A DNA stretch of 64,000 bases. Origin: UBA6770 sp965660875. Its GTDB lineage: Bacteria; Bacteroidota; Bacteroidia; Flavobacteriales_G; Salibacteraceae. This document shows positions 18,201-25,244 of this stretch, piece by piece. Below the pieces are notes generated by a model that was not told the origin of the DNA, did not search any database, and was given only the letters and a program-made list of their open reading frames with translations. Both the position numbers and the translations under genes were made by a program. The first letter of the stretch is position 1, and every line of letters begins with the position of its first letter. The stretch lies in assembly GCA_965660875.1 (NCBI GenBank), contig CBFIBQ010000012.1, positions 1-64,000 on the forward strand, written 5' to 3'.

Positions 18201-21200
18201 ACAAGCACGTCACAAGAGGAGCAGAGTATTGTAGAATCGAATAAAACAGAAGCAATTGCGGTTTCTGTAGTGCCGAGCAACTTATCCAATGTAACCACCG
18301 AAGTGCCAAAAACCGAAGCTAAGATGGTCTTATTCCCTGACTTAGAAGAGGGGGATTCGTTAAGTGCTGAGGAGCAAGCGTTGCTGCCAACACCAGAGAA
18401 TAATGCGTCTGCTTTTATCCCTGAAAACACATTGGCAGATCTGTCAGATTCCGACCAGTCCATTCGCGCACAACTGCAGTCAAATTACCATGCGGAATAT
18501 ATGAAAGAGTTTTTTGAAATAGCCGAAGAAGAGGAACCCTATACAAAAGCTGTTCATACCTATGCATTAAACCAAAGTTGGTTGCTGGATGTAGATAAAG
18601 AAATTACCTATTTAGAGGGTATTGAAGACGAAATACCCGACGAAAATTATCAAGCATACCAAGCTCGAATCGCTACTCTTGAAGACTTTAAGGAAACTAA
18701 ACTTAATGATGTAGAGTCTTCGAAAGAAACCTTGGATGCCATGCAACCTAGCTCTGATCAAAATGCGGCAGAAATTGCAGCCGACTTTAGAGAAGAGATG
18801 AATCGCGTATTTAACGGCGAAGGTAGATTGAGTGAAGACCAATTGGCAGAGGAGCTGAACAAAGCAGCTAACTCAAATGCACAACCTCCAGTCAACAGCA
18901 CTGAAGACTCGGATGAGTTGTCTGCACAAAATAGTTCCAATCCAATAGTATCTTCTGAAACGGATATTGAAGGAGGGACTGAATCTGCAAATAGTGCTGA
19001 GAACGGGGTAGATGTAATCGACTCAGAAACTTCGGCAGAATCAAACGATGCAAGCGGTTTAGATAATGAAATGGCGGATAACACCAATTCTACAAACTCA
19101 ACGGTTGATGCGTTAGATGCCAGTGGTATAGATGCCGCGAATGAAAACGCTGCTGAAAATGTAACGGAGAATGCATCTTCAGTGAATGCATCTTCAGTGA
19201 ATGCCTCTGAAAGCAATGATGCTGCTGATTTTGCAAGTGGAAATAGCGATGAGTCTGAAGGTAATTCTTCTGATTTTAGCACCGGCAGCGATTCGGATAA
19301 TGAAGCTTTTGAGGGTTCAACCGAACCGAATAGTCAAACTGCTGAAGTCAGCGCACAAGAAGCTTCTTCAGAATCAAGTATGGACGCTTCGAATCAAACG
19401 GACGCTGGAACCGGACTTGAAAATGATCGATTGAATTCAGAGGCTTCAGATGGAGGTGCTATCAATTCGAATAGTGTTGCAGGTCAAGTCAATGAATCGG
19501 AGCAAATGAATACGGGAAGGTCAAACAATGTGCAATCAAATTCATCCGCAGGAAGTGTAGCTAGAAATAATTCAGGAGAAATCATTCCAAACCAAAAAGA
19601 AGACAAACTGGCTGAAGCATTCAATATGGAGGGCGCTGATGCAGTTGAGGCTATAGTAACGAATTATACAGACGATATAGATACCAAAGAGTCAACGAAG
19701 CGAGCTACTGTTGAGCAAGAGAGAGCAGCCTTGGAGGAAAAACAAGAGGTATACAATAATGCCAGTAAGAAAGAAAAACGAGCCTTGGTATCAGAGATAA
19801 GAGAACAGGAGCAGCAAATTGCTTTGGTGGAGAAAGAAGCGGAGATGTTGGCCTATAAAAAAACAACCATTAGCCAAGCAGCAGATAATGTATTGGCTTT
19901 GGAGCCTGGAGATGAAAAACCATCCGAAAAAGTGGCTAAAAAAGCAGAGACGATTACGGTTAAAGCAGAAGAAGCGCGAAATACAGCCAATGAAAAAGCC
20001 ATAGAAAAGGTAAGAGGTAAGAAGAAAAAAAGAGCCAAATTAGAAGCGGTAGATCAGTTAAATCACGAAGCAGACTTGTTGGAGCTAGAGGCAAACAGGT
20101 TATCAAAAATGTCAATGGATTTAGCGACGATTGAATCCGATATTTTGGCCGCCGACAAAATGGGAACTAAAAGCCCAGCATTACCAAAAGCTAAGCACAC
20201 AATTGCGCAGGCCGATGTTCAAGATATTGCCGCTTCGCCGGAGTATATGGATTATGATGAACAGCGCAAAGAAGCCGTGAAGACTTATAAAGAGGCTCAG
20301 GTGCTGTACCAAGAAGAATTGTCGCTTGCTGCTCAAAACAAAGTGATTGATGCAGAAATCCAAAACGTAACTAACGACATGGCTTCTGCAAGCGATGCCG
20401 AAAGAAAAGCGGAACTGAACAACAAGTTGGAGGACCTTAAAACGAGTAAAGTGGAGAACACGAAACTCATGAATCAAAAGCAGCGTCAGGCGAAAACGAA
20501 GTATTTGGAATACAACAAAAAGAATCAAGCCGCGATAAATACCCTGCGCAGCATGTCGGGTGAATCTGGAGAGCAAGCAGTAGCACTAGCTAATTTGGCA
20601 GAAGTGCAAGGTGTTTATACACTATCTGGTAGTGATGCACCTGCTGTTACTGATGTTAATGTCACTACGGATAACTTAGCGTTGAATTCTGCTACTGATG
20701 CAACAAGTAATGGCAATGTTAATCCTGTAGAAGAGAACTCTAATTCGGGCAATCAGAATGAATCGGCAAGCGCACAGCAAGGTACAGGAAGTAATGCTCA
20801 AAATAATCAAGTTCAATCGTCAACAGGCTACTCACCGGAAAAATTCAATAGAGTAGTGCAGGGCATTGATAATTATCCAGCTGAACTAACCGATGCTATA
20901 TTCAAGATGATAGACTTTAATGAAAGTTTGTACAGCGAAGACAATCCGATTCCGATGAACAACCAACTTCCAACGGGCTTGGTGTATAAAGTTCAAATAG
21001 GAGCATTCAGAAATCCACCTCCCCAAGATGTGTACAAAGGGTTTGCACCGGTAAGAGGGGAGAATACGCGTCCGGGTTGGATACGCTATACCGCAGGTTT
21101 ATTCCAAGATAAAAATCAAGCGCAGCTTAAGCGCAATGAAATTAGAGCGTTGGGTTATGAAGATGCTTTTGTGGTGGCTTATTTGAATGGCGAGCGGGTA

Positions 21201-21926
21201 TCACTGGCTCGTGCGAAAGACATTGAAACAGGAGTGGAACAACTACCAGCAGGAACAGATTTAGCAGCTGGCGAAACGCCCGTAGTTCCGGTTTCCGCAG
21301 TAACTGGAGAAGTGAAGCAATTGTCGGATATCAACGGTTTGATGTACACCGTTCAAGTAGGAGCATTTAGGAATCGAGTTACCTCAAACGAGTTGTTTGG
21401 TATTTCTCCGCTTATAGAATATCGAGCTGGGAACTTGTATAAATACGGTTCTGGAATTTATAACGACATAAACAAAGCAAATCAGGCGAAGAATAAAATA
21501 CAAGGGCTAGGTGTCGGAGATGCATTTGTAACTGCATTTTATAACGGTAAAAGAGTTTCTATGGAAGAGGCTCAAAATTTGGCCAATGAGGGAAGCAACT
21601 TTGCTGCGGAACAACCAGTAACGGTGAATGCTCCTTCGGGTGGAAATAGTGCAGGAATTAACTTTAGGGTGCAGGTAGGTGCTTACAGACAAGAAGTACC
21701 AGTAGAGGATGCTAAAATCATTTTGAGTCTATCAAACCTTGGGTTGGATACTAAAGTTGATGGAGGTATGACTTATTACACTGCTGGCAGTTATGGTTCA
21801 TACGCCGAAGCGAAACAAATCCAAACCAGAGTGGTGAATCAAGGATTGGACGGTGCTTTTGTAGTTGCCATTAGAAATGGACAAAAAATTGACTTGCAGG
21901 AAGCAATTAGACTGACAAGTCCGTAA
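15231..21926 (+). CDS. Giant PorE-like envelope protein: TPR, beta-propeller, acidic coiled coil and three C-terminal SPOR-like domains
   Basis: A 2231-residue protein with signal peptide (FLLLFFWVSLPFTGLKAQ). Residues 30-160 form tetratricopeptide repeats (NEQFDDKKYKEAIPLFSTLV, YYAEALHLNYEFDRAIKFY). Residues 205-350 contain PD40 beta-propeller blades (DEDYPYMSSDGITLYFASQG, GGYDIFVSRLD). A carboxypeptidase-regulatory-like beta domain follows (YGTFTSETTKNATIKVENVS). This N-terminal order matches PorE and related T9SS/OmpA proteins. Residues 440-1890 are low-complexity, acidic, Ala/Glu/Ser/Asn-rich and largely coiled coil. The end holds three SPOR-like units starting near 1918 (VYKVQIGAFRN), 2037 (YTVQVGAFRN) and 2142 (FRVQVGAYRQ), each with YxTAG/YKYGSG and AFVV/VTAF halves. 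SPOR domains bind peptidoglycan strands stripped of stem peptides. No OmpA domain is present. Confidence 0.85.
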   Translation: MNALYKALKTSFLLLFFWVSLPFTGLKAQDYKNEKQLIKGANEQFDDKKYKEAIPLFSTLVSNYPKDPTYNYKYGASLLYGSDDKEKPIKYLKFAISRPDVDPIAYFYYAEALHLNYEFDRAIKFYKKFTNNAKNSTIKRNTVDNQIRQCENGKTLLKTITDLIVLDEKKTRVQDFYKVYDLSAQGGQILIKIDEFRSPYELKNDINGLFYFPKNANKIFFSSHTFENTRGKDLFYAERKEDNTWSKPINLGKTINTEFDEDYPYMSSDGITLYFASQGHNSLGGYDIFVSRLDTNTGNWTAPKNLDFAINTPADDYLFIPDASGETAYFASQRETPVGEVSVYQINMERVPLDFTFIYGTFTSETTKNATIKVENVSTNVIVGEYLTSDEGKYKIKLPNDGKFRFLVDYEGSSVTHSGEVDLQDRSTFKPLKQEMLVMGQGTENEKLIIKNLVDEDVEEDVELTAEFFKEKAKLKVNKDKYKNKKPKLTTPVVEPTEAPKKEEPTAIVENREHQGKAASNIAAEKSIDSSIVSNEGPTLTIDETPNANPPSDDSSSEVKNREGAVTENAMDDENQEDPESIDPNGSGLAVGNTADGQNDSGENRAVKETVGNDKNVQVNAPGKAVFDAAAFAAKLKPTTSASKPEIKSALQSNVSVAESSSEMLSIQQESAQNIADRKTIEAAKLKAEADKTLSVMDADSEENKNSAAYKEAQKQLKQAAALEQQAKIANSAATELAQNNTGFERVLQTGQNKTEQMDANSSAIDAGEVSDYSSLLDAEANQSYNIYEERQKAKVAHEKEEKEFQHFSNELTALQYEIEDSKKLIKQKEAALADSRGKEAKQLEEELVQEKAALSAMEQKSEADEQELKVLEEEAKLEEAELAAFDAIISEMEANERYAELSNAPNLIDGAGVITTNRPTKSDVMADNGTASAIENEGSTNEEEINLTEQTSSSSAAMENTSSEQNTNASETTENEGITNSEGMVAQQTTSTSQEEQSIVESNKTEAIAVSVVPSNLSNVTTEVPKTEAKMVLFPDLEEGDSLSAEEQALLPTPENNASAFIPENTLADLSDSDQSIRAQLQSNYHAEYMKEFFEIAEEEEPYTKAVHTYALNQSWLLDVDKEITYLEGIEDEIPDENYQAYQARIATLEDFKETKLNDVESSKETLDAMQPSSDQNAAEIAADFREEMNRVFNGEGRLSEDQLAEELNKAANSNAQPPVNSTEDSDELSAQNSSNPIVSSETDIEGGTESANSAENGVDVIDSETSAESNDASGLDNEMADNTNSTNSTVDALDASGIDAANENAAENVTENASSVNASSVNASESNDAADFASGNSDESEGNSSDFSTGSDSDNEAFEGSTEPNSQTAEVSAQEASSESSMDASNQTDAGTGLENDRLNSEASDGGAINSNSVAGQVNESEQMNTGRSNNVQSNSSAGSVARNNSGEIIPNQKEDKLAEAFNMEGADAVEAIVTNYTDDIDTKESTKRATVEQERAALEEKQEVYNNASKKEKRALVSEIREQEQQIALVEKEAEMLAYKKTTISQAADNVLALEPGDEKPSEKVAKKAETITVKAEEARNTANEKAIEKVRGKKKKRAKLEAVDQLNHEADLLELEANRLSKMSMDLATIESDILAADKMGTKSPALPKAKHTIAQADVQDIAASPEYMDYDEQRKEAVKTYKEAQVLYQEELSLAAQNKVIDAEIQNVTNDMASASDAERKAELNNKLEDLKTSKVENTKLMNQKQRQAKTKYLEYNKKNQAAINTLRSMSGESGEQAVALANLAEVQGVYTLSGSDAPAVTDVNVTTDNLALNSATDATSNGNVNPVEENSNSGNQNESASAQQGTGSNAQNNQVQSSTGYSPEKFNRVVQGIDNYPAELTDAIFKMIDFNESLYSEDNPIPMNNQLPTGLVYKVQIGAFRNPPPQDVYKGFAPVRGENTRPGWIRYTAGLFQDKNQAQLKRNEIRALGYEDAFVVAYLNGERVSLARAKDIETGVEQLPAGTDLAAGETPVVPVSAVTGEVKQLSDINGLMYTVQVGAFRNRVTSNELFGISPLIEYRAGNLYKYGSGIYNDINKANQAKNKIQGLGVGDAFVTAFYNGKRVSMEEAQNLANEGSNFAAEQPVTVNAPSGGNSAGINFRVQVGAYRQEVPVEDAKIILSLSNLGLDTKVDGGMTYYTAGSYGSYAEAKQIQTRVVNQGLDGAFVVAIRNGQKIDLQEAIRLTSP

Positions 21927-21937
21927 CTTTGTAGCTT

Positions 21938-22207
21938 ATGAAAGAAGAAGTATTAGAGCAAACTTTATCAACAACTGAATCGAAAGGAAGCCATCGGGTT
22001 ATTCTATTTAATGACCACGTAAATACGTTTGACTACGTAATTGATACTTTAGTGGAAGTATGTGAACACGACCCGCTTCAAGCTGAACAATGTAGTCATA
22101 TTGTGCATTATAAAGGAAAGTGTGATGTAAAGTCTGGAGAAAAACGCAAATTAATTCCAGTGTGTAATGAGTTGCTAAGGAGAGGGCTTACTGCAGAACT
22201 TACTTAA
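21938..22207 (+). CDS. clpS: Clp protease adaptor ClpS
   Basis: An 89-residue adaptor that binds N-degron substrates and delivers them to ClpAP/ClpCP. It contains the core ClpS signature VILFNDHVNTFDYVIDTLVE, the CEHDPLQAEQCSHIVHYKGK segment and the C-terminal strand RKLIPVCNELLRRGLTAELT. Asn/Asp-His in the first segment are the residues that contact the substrate N-terminus in the family. The start codon is 12 bases after the stop of the giant SPOR gene, so it probably shares that transcript. Confidence 0.92.
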   Translation: MKEEVLEQTLSTTESKGSHRVILFNDHVNTFDYVIDTLVEVCEHDPLQAEQCSHIVHYKGKCDVKSGEKRKLIPVCNELLRRGLTAELT

Positions 22208-22437
22208 ATCAGCAATCGGTTTTATTTGCAGCTCAACTTACCGTAAATAGATCCCTGATTTCTAAGGATTGACGAGTAACATCTTACAAAGACCACTACT
22301 TTTTATAAAAAGCAGTACGACATTCGAGACTTGATCCGGAATCTATTACAAGGTGTGATTAACCATTAGTCGCTACCACCGTTCCCGGTTTAAAAAATTA
22401 CCGATAGGCATATTAGATAATTTCGTAATTTAGAGAC

Positions 22438-22833
22438 ATGATCAAAAAGCTAGCCCTATTCATCGCATTTTTTATAAGCTGTTGTTCCGTGTCTGCACAA
22501 CTGCAAGTAAAGAGTAAACGCGACTCGACTACGAACTTGAAAATCAAAACTGTTGAAATACCAAAAGGCGATGTTGTAATTGTTTACCCAATTCCCGAGC
22601 CATTTTCGCATAACGTTATGGCAATTATAGACTATGGTAAAAAGAGAGAATACCTTATTGAACCCAATGCATTTCTTTCTGAAACCTATGAAGTAAAAAG
22701 AAGAAAGAAGACAAAAACAAAAACACAAAAAATGACATTCAATTCCGAGGCCGAATTATTGAACTATCTATTGAAAAAAGGCTTTGAATTTGTTGGTGGA
22801 CCCAAATCCAGCTTTATACTTAGAAAGAAGTAA
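22438..22833 (+). CDS. Small exported protein of unknown function
   Basis: A 131-residue protein with a signal peptide (LALFIAFFISCCSVSAQ). The mature part is basic and ends with a helix and strand (FNSEAELLNYLLKKGFEFVG), a pattern often seen in short Bacteroidota periplasmic proteins. No family is recognised. The 230 bases upstream contain no other gene. The end is 15 bases from the convergent DUF2130 gene. Confidence 0.65.
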   Translation: MIKKLALFIAFFISCCSVSAQLQVKSKRDSTTNLKIKTVEIPKGDVVIVYPIPEPFSHNVMAIIDYGKKREYLIEPNAFLSETYEVKRRKKTKTKTQKMTFNSEAELLNYLLKKGFEFVGGPKSSFILRKK

Positions 22834-22848
22834 AACCGATAGTATCAA

Positions 22849-24087
22849 TTAATCCTCAATCTCTGCATCGGGCAATTCCATTACCTCGCTCGAAGCCAAT
22901 GAATTTCCAGCGATACCTTTTATAGAACCAAACAAGCTCGAAATGTTTTCTTGAACCACCCAAATCTGTTTTTCGCGTTGGGCCCAAATCTTGTGCATGG
23001 CCTTTTTTTCGCTGTTTAATTGAGCAACCATATTATCGTAGTTCTCTACTATGCGCTTAATGTTTTGGATAAACTCATTTCCCGTTAAGTAGGCATAGAG
23101 CAGCTCCATTTTTTCACCCTTGTTCTCTTGCGAAGCAGATGCCGCGTGCGTCTTTATAAGCACCTCTCGCAGTACTGCAGCCAAACTCTGAACCTCTTGA
23201 TAGCCGCAAACCCAAACGCCGTCTTTTTGCCCAAATCCATCCATTTCCTTGGGCATAGTTTCCGTGACCAAAACGGCGATATCTGCTTTACAGGTTATTT
23301 GATCTTGCTTTAGTTTATCGATCCAATCGCCGGCAAATGCTTTGGTGCGTTTACTTTCATACACGATTTTGCCACACACTTGCTGAGAGGAGTTAACAAC
23401 ATTCTGAATGATATCTGCTCCACGCACGCCTTTTGGAACTTCTTCAATCTGATCAAAAGGAAATTGACGAGCCAACATGTTTTCGATGGCCAACTCTTGA
23501 ACTTCTCCTTGCATTTGCATAGAACCCTGCTCGGCCTTGCGCTTCATTTCTTCGGCTAGTTTTTTATTGTCGTCGATTTGCTTGATCAACTTTACCTTTT
23601 CAAGCTCAAAAGCTTCGCGTTCCTTTTTACGTGCTTTTTCTTCAATTTCTTGTTGCTTTTCCAGCAGTTCTTTTTCGGTTTTTAGCGCAAGCTGCTCTTG
23701 CTGTTCAATAAGTGCTTGTTCTTTTTTGAGTAGGATAACTTCTTTTTCTTGGAGTAAACGGTTTTCATTTTTCCGTTTTTCATTCTCCTCGACCAAAGCT
23801 TTCATTTTAGCCGCGACCGATTCGTTGGTTTGTTCCTCAATTTTCTTTTTTTCCTGCTCTAGGCGCTGATTTAGTTTTTTAAGAAACAATTCGTTTTCGC
23901 GCTCTTTTGCTTTTTGAAATGCCTCGCGTTCTTTTTCCAAACCTGCTCTTTCGGTGGCAAAACGCTTGCTTTGTTCGGCTAGTTTTTGCTCAAATTCTTT
24001 TTTTAAATGTTCTTGAATTTTACCAGTAAGTGCCTCCTCTACGGCAAATTCGTGACTACAATTGGGGCATTTTATTTTGTCGGACAT
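22849..24087 (-). CDS. DUF2130 protein: zinc ribbon, coiled coil and nuclease-like domain
   Basis: A 412-residue protein. It begins with a short CPNCSH motif (residues 7-12) that may bind zinc with a second partner. A long charged coiled coil spans about residues 25-210. The DUF2130 domain follows (about 215-400), with KGVRGADIIQNVVN, then CGKIVYESKRTKAFAGDWID and QDQITCKADIAVLVTETM. Asp in GADI and Glu-Ser-Lys in YESKRTK fit a PD-(D/E)XK-like active site. DUF2130 proteins are common in bacteria, but their role is not established. The gene is transcribed alone; a -7 element lies upstream at 24112. Confidence 0.85.
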   Translation of the reverse strand: MSDKIKCPNCSHEFAVEEALTGKIQEHLKKEFEQKLAEQSKRFATERAGLEKEREAFQKAKERENELFLKKLNQRLEQEKKKIEEQTNESVAAKMKALVEENEKRKNENRLLQEKEVILLKKEQALIEQQEQLALKTEKELLEKQQEIEEKARKKEREAFELEKVKLIKQIDDNKKLAEEMKRKAEQGSMQMQGEVQELAIENMLARQFPFDQIEEVPKGVRGADIIQNVVNSSQQVCGKIVYESKRTKAFAGDWIDKLKQDQITCKADIAVLVTETMPKEMDGFGQKDGVWVCGYQEVQSLAAVLREVLIKTHAASASQENKGEKMELLYAYLTGNEFIQNIKRIVENYDNMVAQLNSEKKAMHKIWAQREKQIWVVQENISSLFGSIKGIAGNSLASSEVMELPDAEIED

Positions 24088-24111
24088 TGTTTAATTTTAG
24101 TTTCTACCTTT

Positions 24112-24119
24112 CAAATGTA
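24112..24119 (-). promoter_or_regulatory. Promoter -7 element (TACATTTG) of the DUF2130 gene
   Basis: A perfect TAnnTTTG match on the minus strand, 24 bases upstream of the ATG at 24087. It sits between this gene and the terminator of the cold-shock gene. Confidence 0.5.
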
Positions 24120-24150
24120 ATGAATAGATTTCCTAAAGTTTAGACCAAAA

Positions 24151-24176
24151 AAAAGTCCCGTTAAAACGGGACTTTT
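24151..24176 (-). terminator. Intrinsic terminator of the cold-shock gene
   Basis: A perfect 12-base stem (AAAAGTCCCGTT and its complement) with a 2-base loop. On the minus strand it is followed by a run of T. It lies 25 bases after the stop of the cold-shock gene. Confidence 0.9.
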
Positions 24177-24200
24177 AGTTTAATCGTAGTTCAAAATATA

Positions 24201-24392
24201 TTAAGCAGCTTTTACATTTACTGCGTTAAGACCTTTTCTACCTTCTTTCAGTTCGAACTCAACTTCGTCGCCTTCTTTGATTTCGTCGATTAATCCTGTT
24301 ACGTGTACAAAGTATTCTTTGTTCGTCTCTGTGTCTGTAATAAATCCAAAACCTTTAGATTCATTAAAGAACTTTACTGTTCCTTTATTCAT
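24201..24392 (-). CDS. Cold-shock domain protein (CspA family)
   Basis: A single-domain 63-residue RNA/DNA-binding protein that melts RNA structure. Both RNA-binding motifs are present: KGFGFI (RNP1, residues 13-18) and EYFVHV (RNP2), together with the start NKGTVKFFN. It is flanked by a strong promoter and a strong terminator, so it forms its own short transcript. Confidence 0.96.
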   Translation of the reverse strand: MNKGTVKFFNESKGFGFITDTETNKEYFVHVTGLIDEIKEGDEVEFELKEGRKGLNAVNVKAA

Positions 24393-24416
24393 GATATATT
24401 ATAAAAAATTAAAGGA

Positions 24417-24443
24417 CAAAGGTAGGTTTATAATTGAGCCAAA
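24417..24443 (-). promoter_or_regulatory. Promoter of the cold-shock gene: TTTG and TACCTTTG
   Basis: On the minus strand a TTTG at 24440-24443 is followed after 15 bases by a perfect TACCTTTG at 24417-24424. The spacing is slightly shorter than usual. The leader is AT-rich and only about 20 bases long. Confidence 0.6.
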
Positions 24444-24532
24444 CCCGAATTAAATGATTTTCTTTATTTTAACCTTCTGTTAAGTAGTAATCAAGTGTAA
24501 TGCTGAACAATTATATTTTGTTTAACCAAAGC

Positions 24533-25159
24533 TTAATTCAAACCATCGCACTGCACGCTTCTACTTTTTAAAAGTCCGTTAGTTAATGACTTTGTATTTC
24601 CATTGGCATCATATAAGGTACATTCAAAACTTGCTTCCGTTAGGTATTTTGCAAAACTATCGTTGCTTAATAGGGTATGACTGGTAATTTCAAACTTCCA
24701 GTTGGGCTGAGTAGAGTTGGAGTCAGCCGAACTCGACCAATATTTTCCAGCTTCATCTATGTAGTATATACTCGCTCCGTCAATTCCAGTAAACAGATTT
24801 GCGGCTGGATATTTTTGTGTTGAAAACATAGATTCAACTTGACTGCACTTTTCTACTGAGGCGCTAAATGTTTTCACAATCAATGCACCACCACTAGGGT
24901 AGCTGCTTAAATTGTTATTGACCACCATACTTTGTTCGTGCTGGTCTGAAGATGTTTTGGATTGTCCAGCTCCACTGCCATAAGCAATATCCAAATCGTT
25001 TAGATCAACCGGTTGACCGTCGATTGTAGCTTTAAAATAGAAGTTGGGCTGTGGAATAGTAACAGGGGCAGGGGTAACTACCGGAGCAGGTGTAGGCGTA
25101 TTTTTCTTACAACTTAACAGCCCCATAAGAATTAGAGCAAGAATGATATGGTATTTCAT
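24533..25159 (-). CDS. Lipoprotein of unknown function
   Basis: A 208-residue protein. The signal sequence ends with LLSC, giving a lipidated Cys17. A Pro/Thr/Ala linker follows (NTPTPAPVVTPAPVTIPQP), typical of surface or periplasmic lipoproteins held away from the membrane. The remaining domain (residues 40-208) is beta-rich with FKATIDGQPVDLNDLD and WKFEITSHTL, resembling uncharacterised beta-sandwich lipoproteins of Bacteroidota. It lies 85 bases downstream of the glycine-rich T9SS gene on the same strand. Confidence 0.75.
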   Translation of the reverse strand: MKYHIILALILMGLLSCKKNTPTPAPVVTPAPVTIPQPNFYFKATIDGQPVDLNDLDIAYGSGAGQSKTSSDQHEQSMVVNNNLSSYPSGGALIVKTFSASVEKCSQVESMFSTQKYPAANLFTGIDGASIYYIDEAGKYWSSSADSNSTQPNWKFEITSHTLLSNDSFAKYLTEASFECTLYDANGNTKSLTNGLLKSRSVQCDGLN

Positions 25160-25244
25160 GATGTGTATTTAAAAGTATGTAGTATCCAGATGTAATTATA
25201 TGCAGACAAAAATAGTTCCTACAATCACTGCACACCGAAAAAAA

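Noticed and set aside
19172..19206. 15-base tandem duplication (AATGCATCTTCAGTG) within the giant protein as a phase-variation tract
   Set aside because: The unit is a multiple of three and only two copies exist, so frame would not change.
18758..19282. Another long Ser/Ala/Leu-rich antisense frame
   Set aside because: Same cause: mirror image of the Glu/Ser/Asn-rich spacer of the giant protein.
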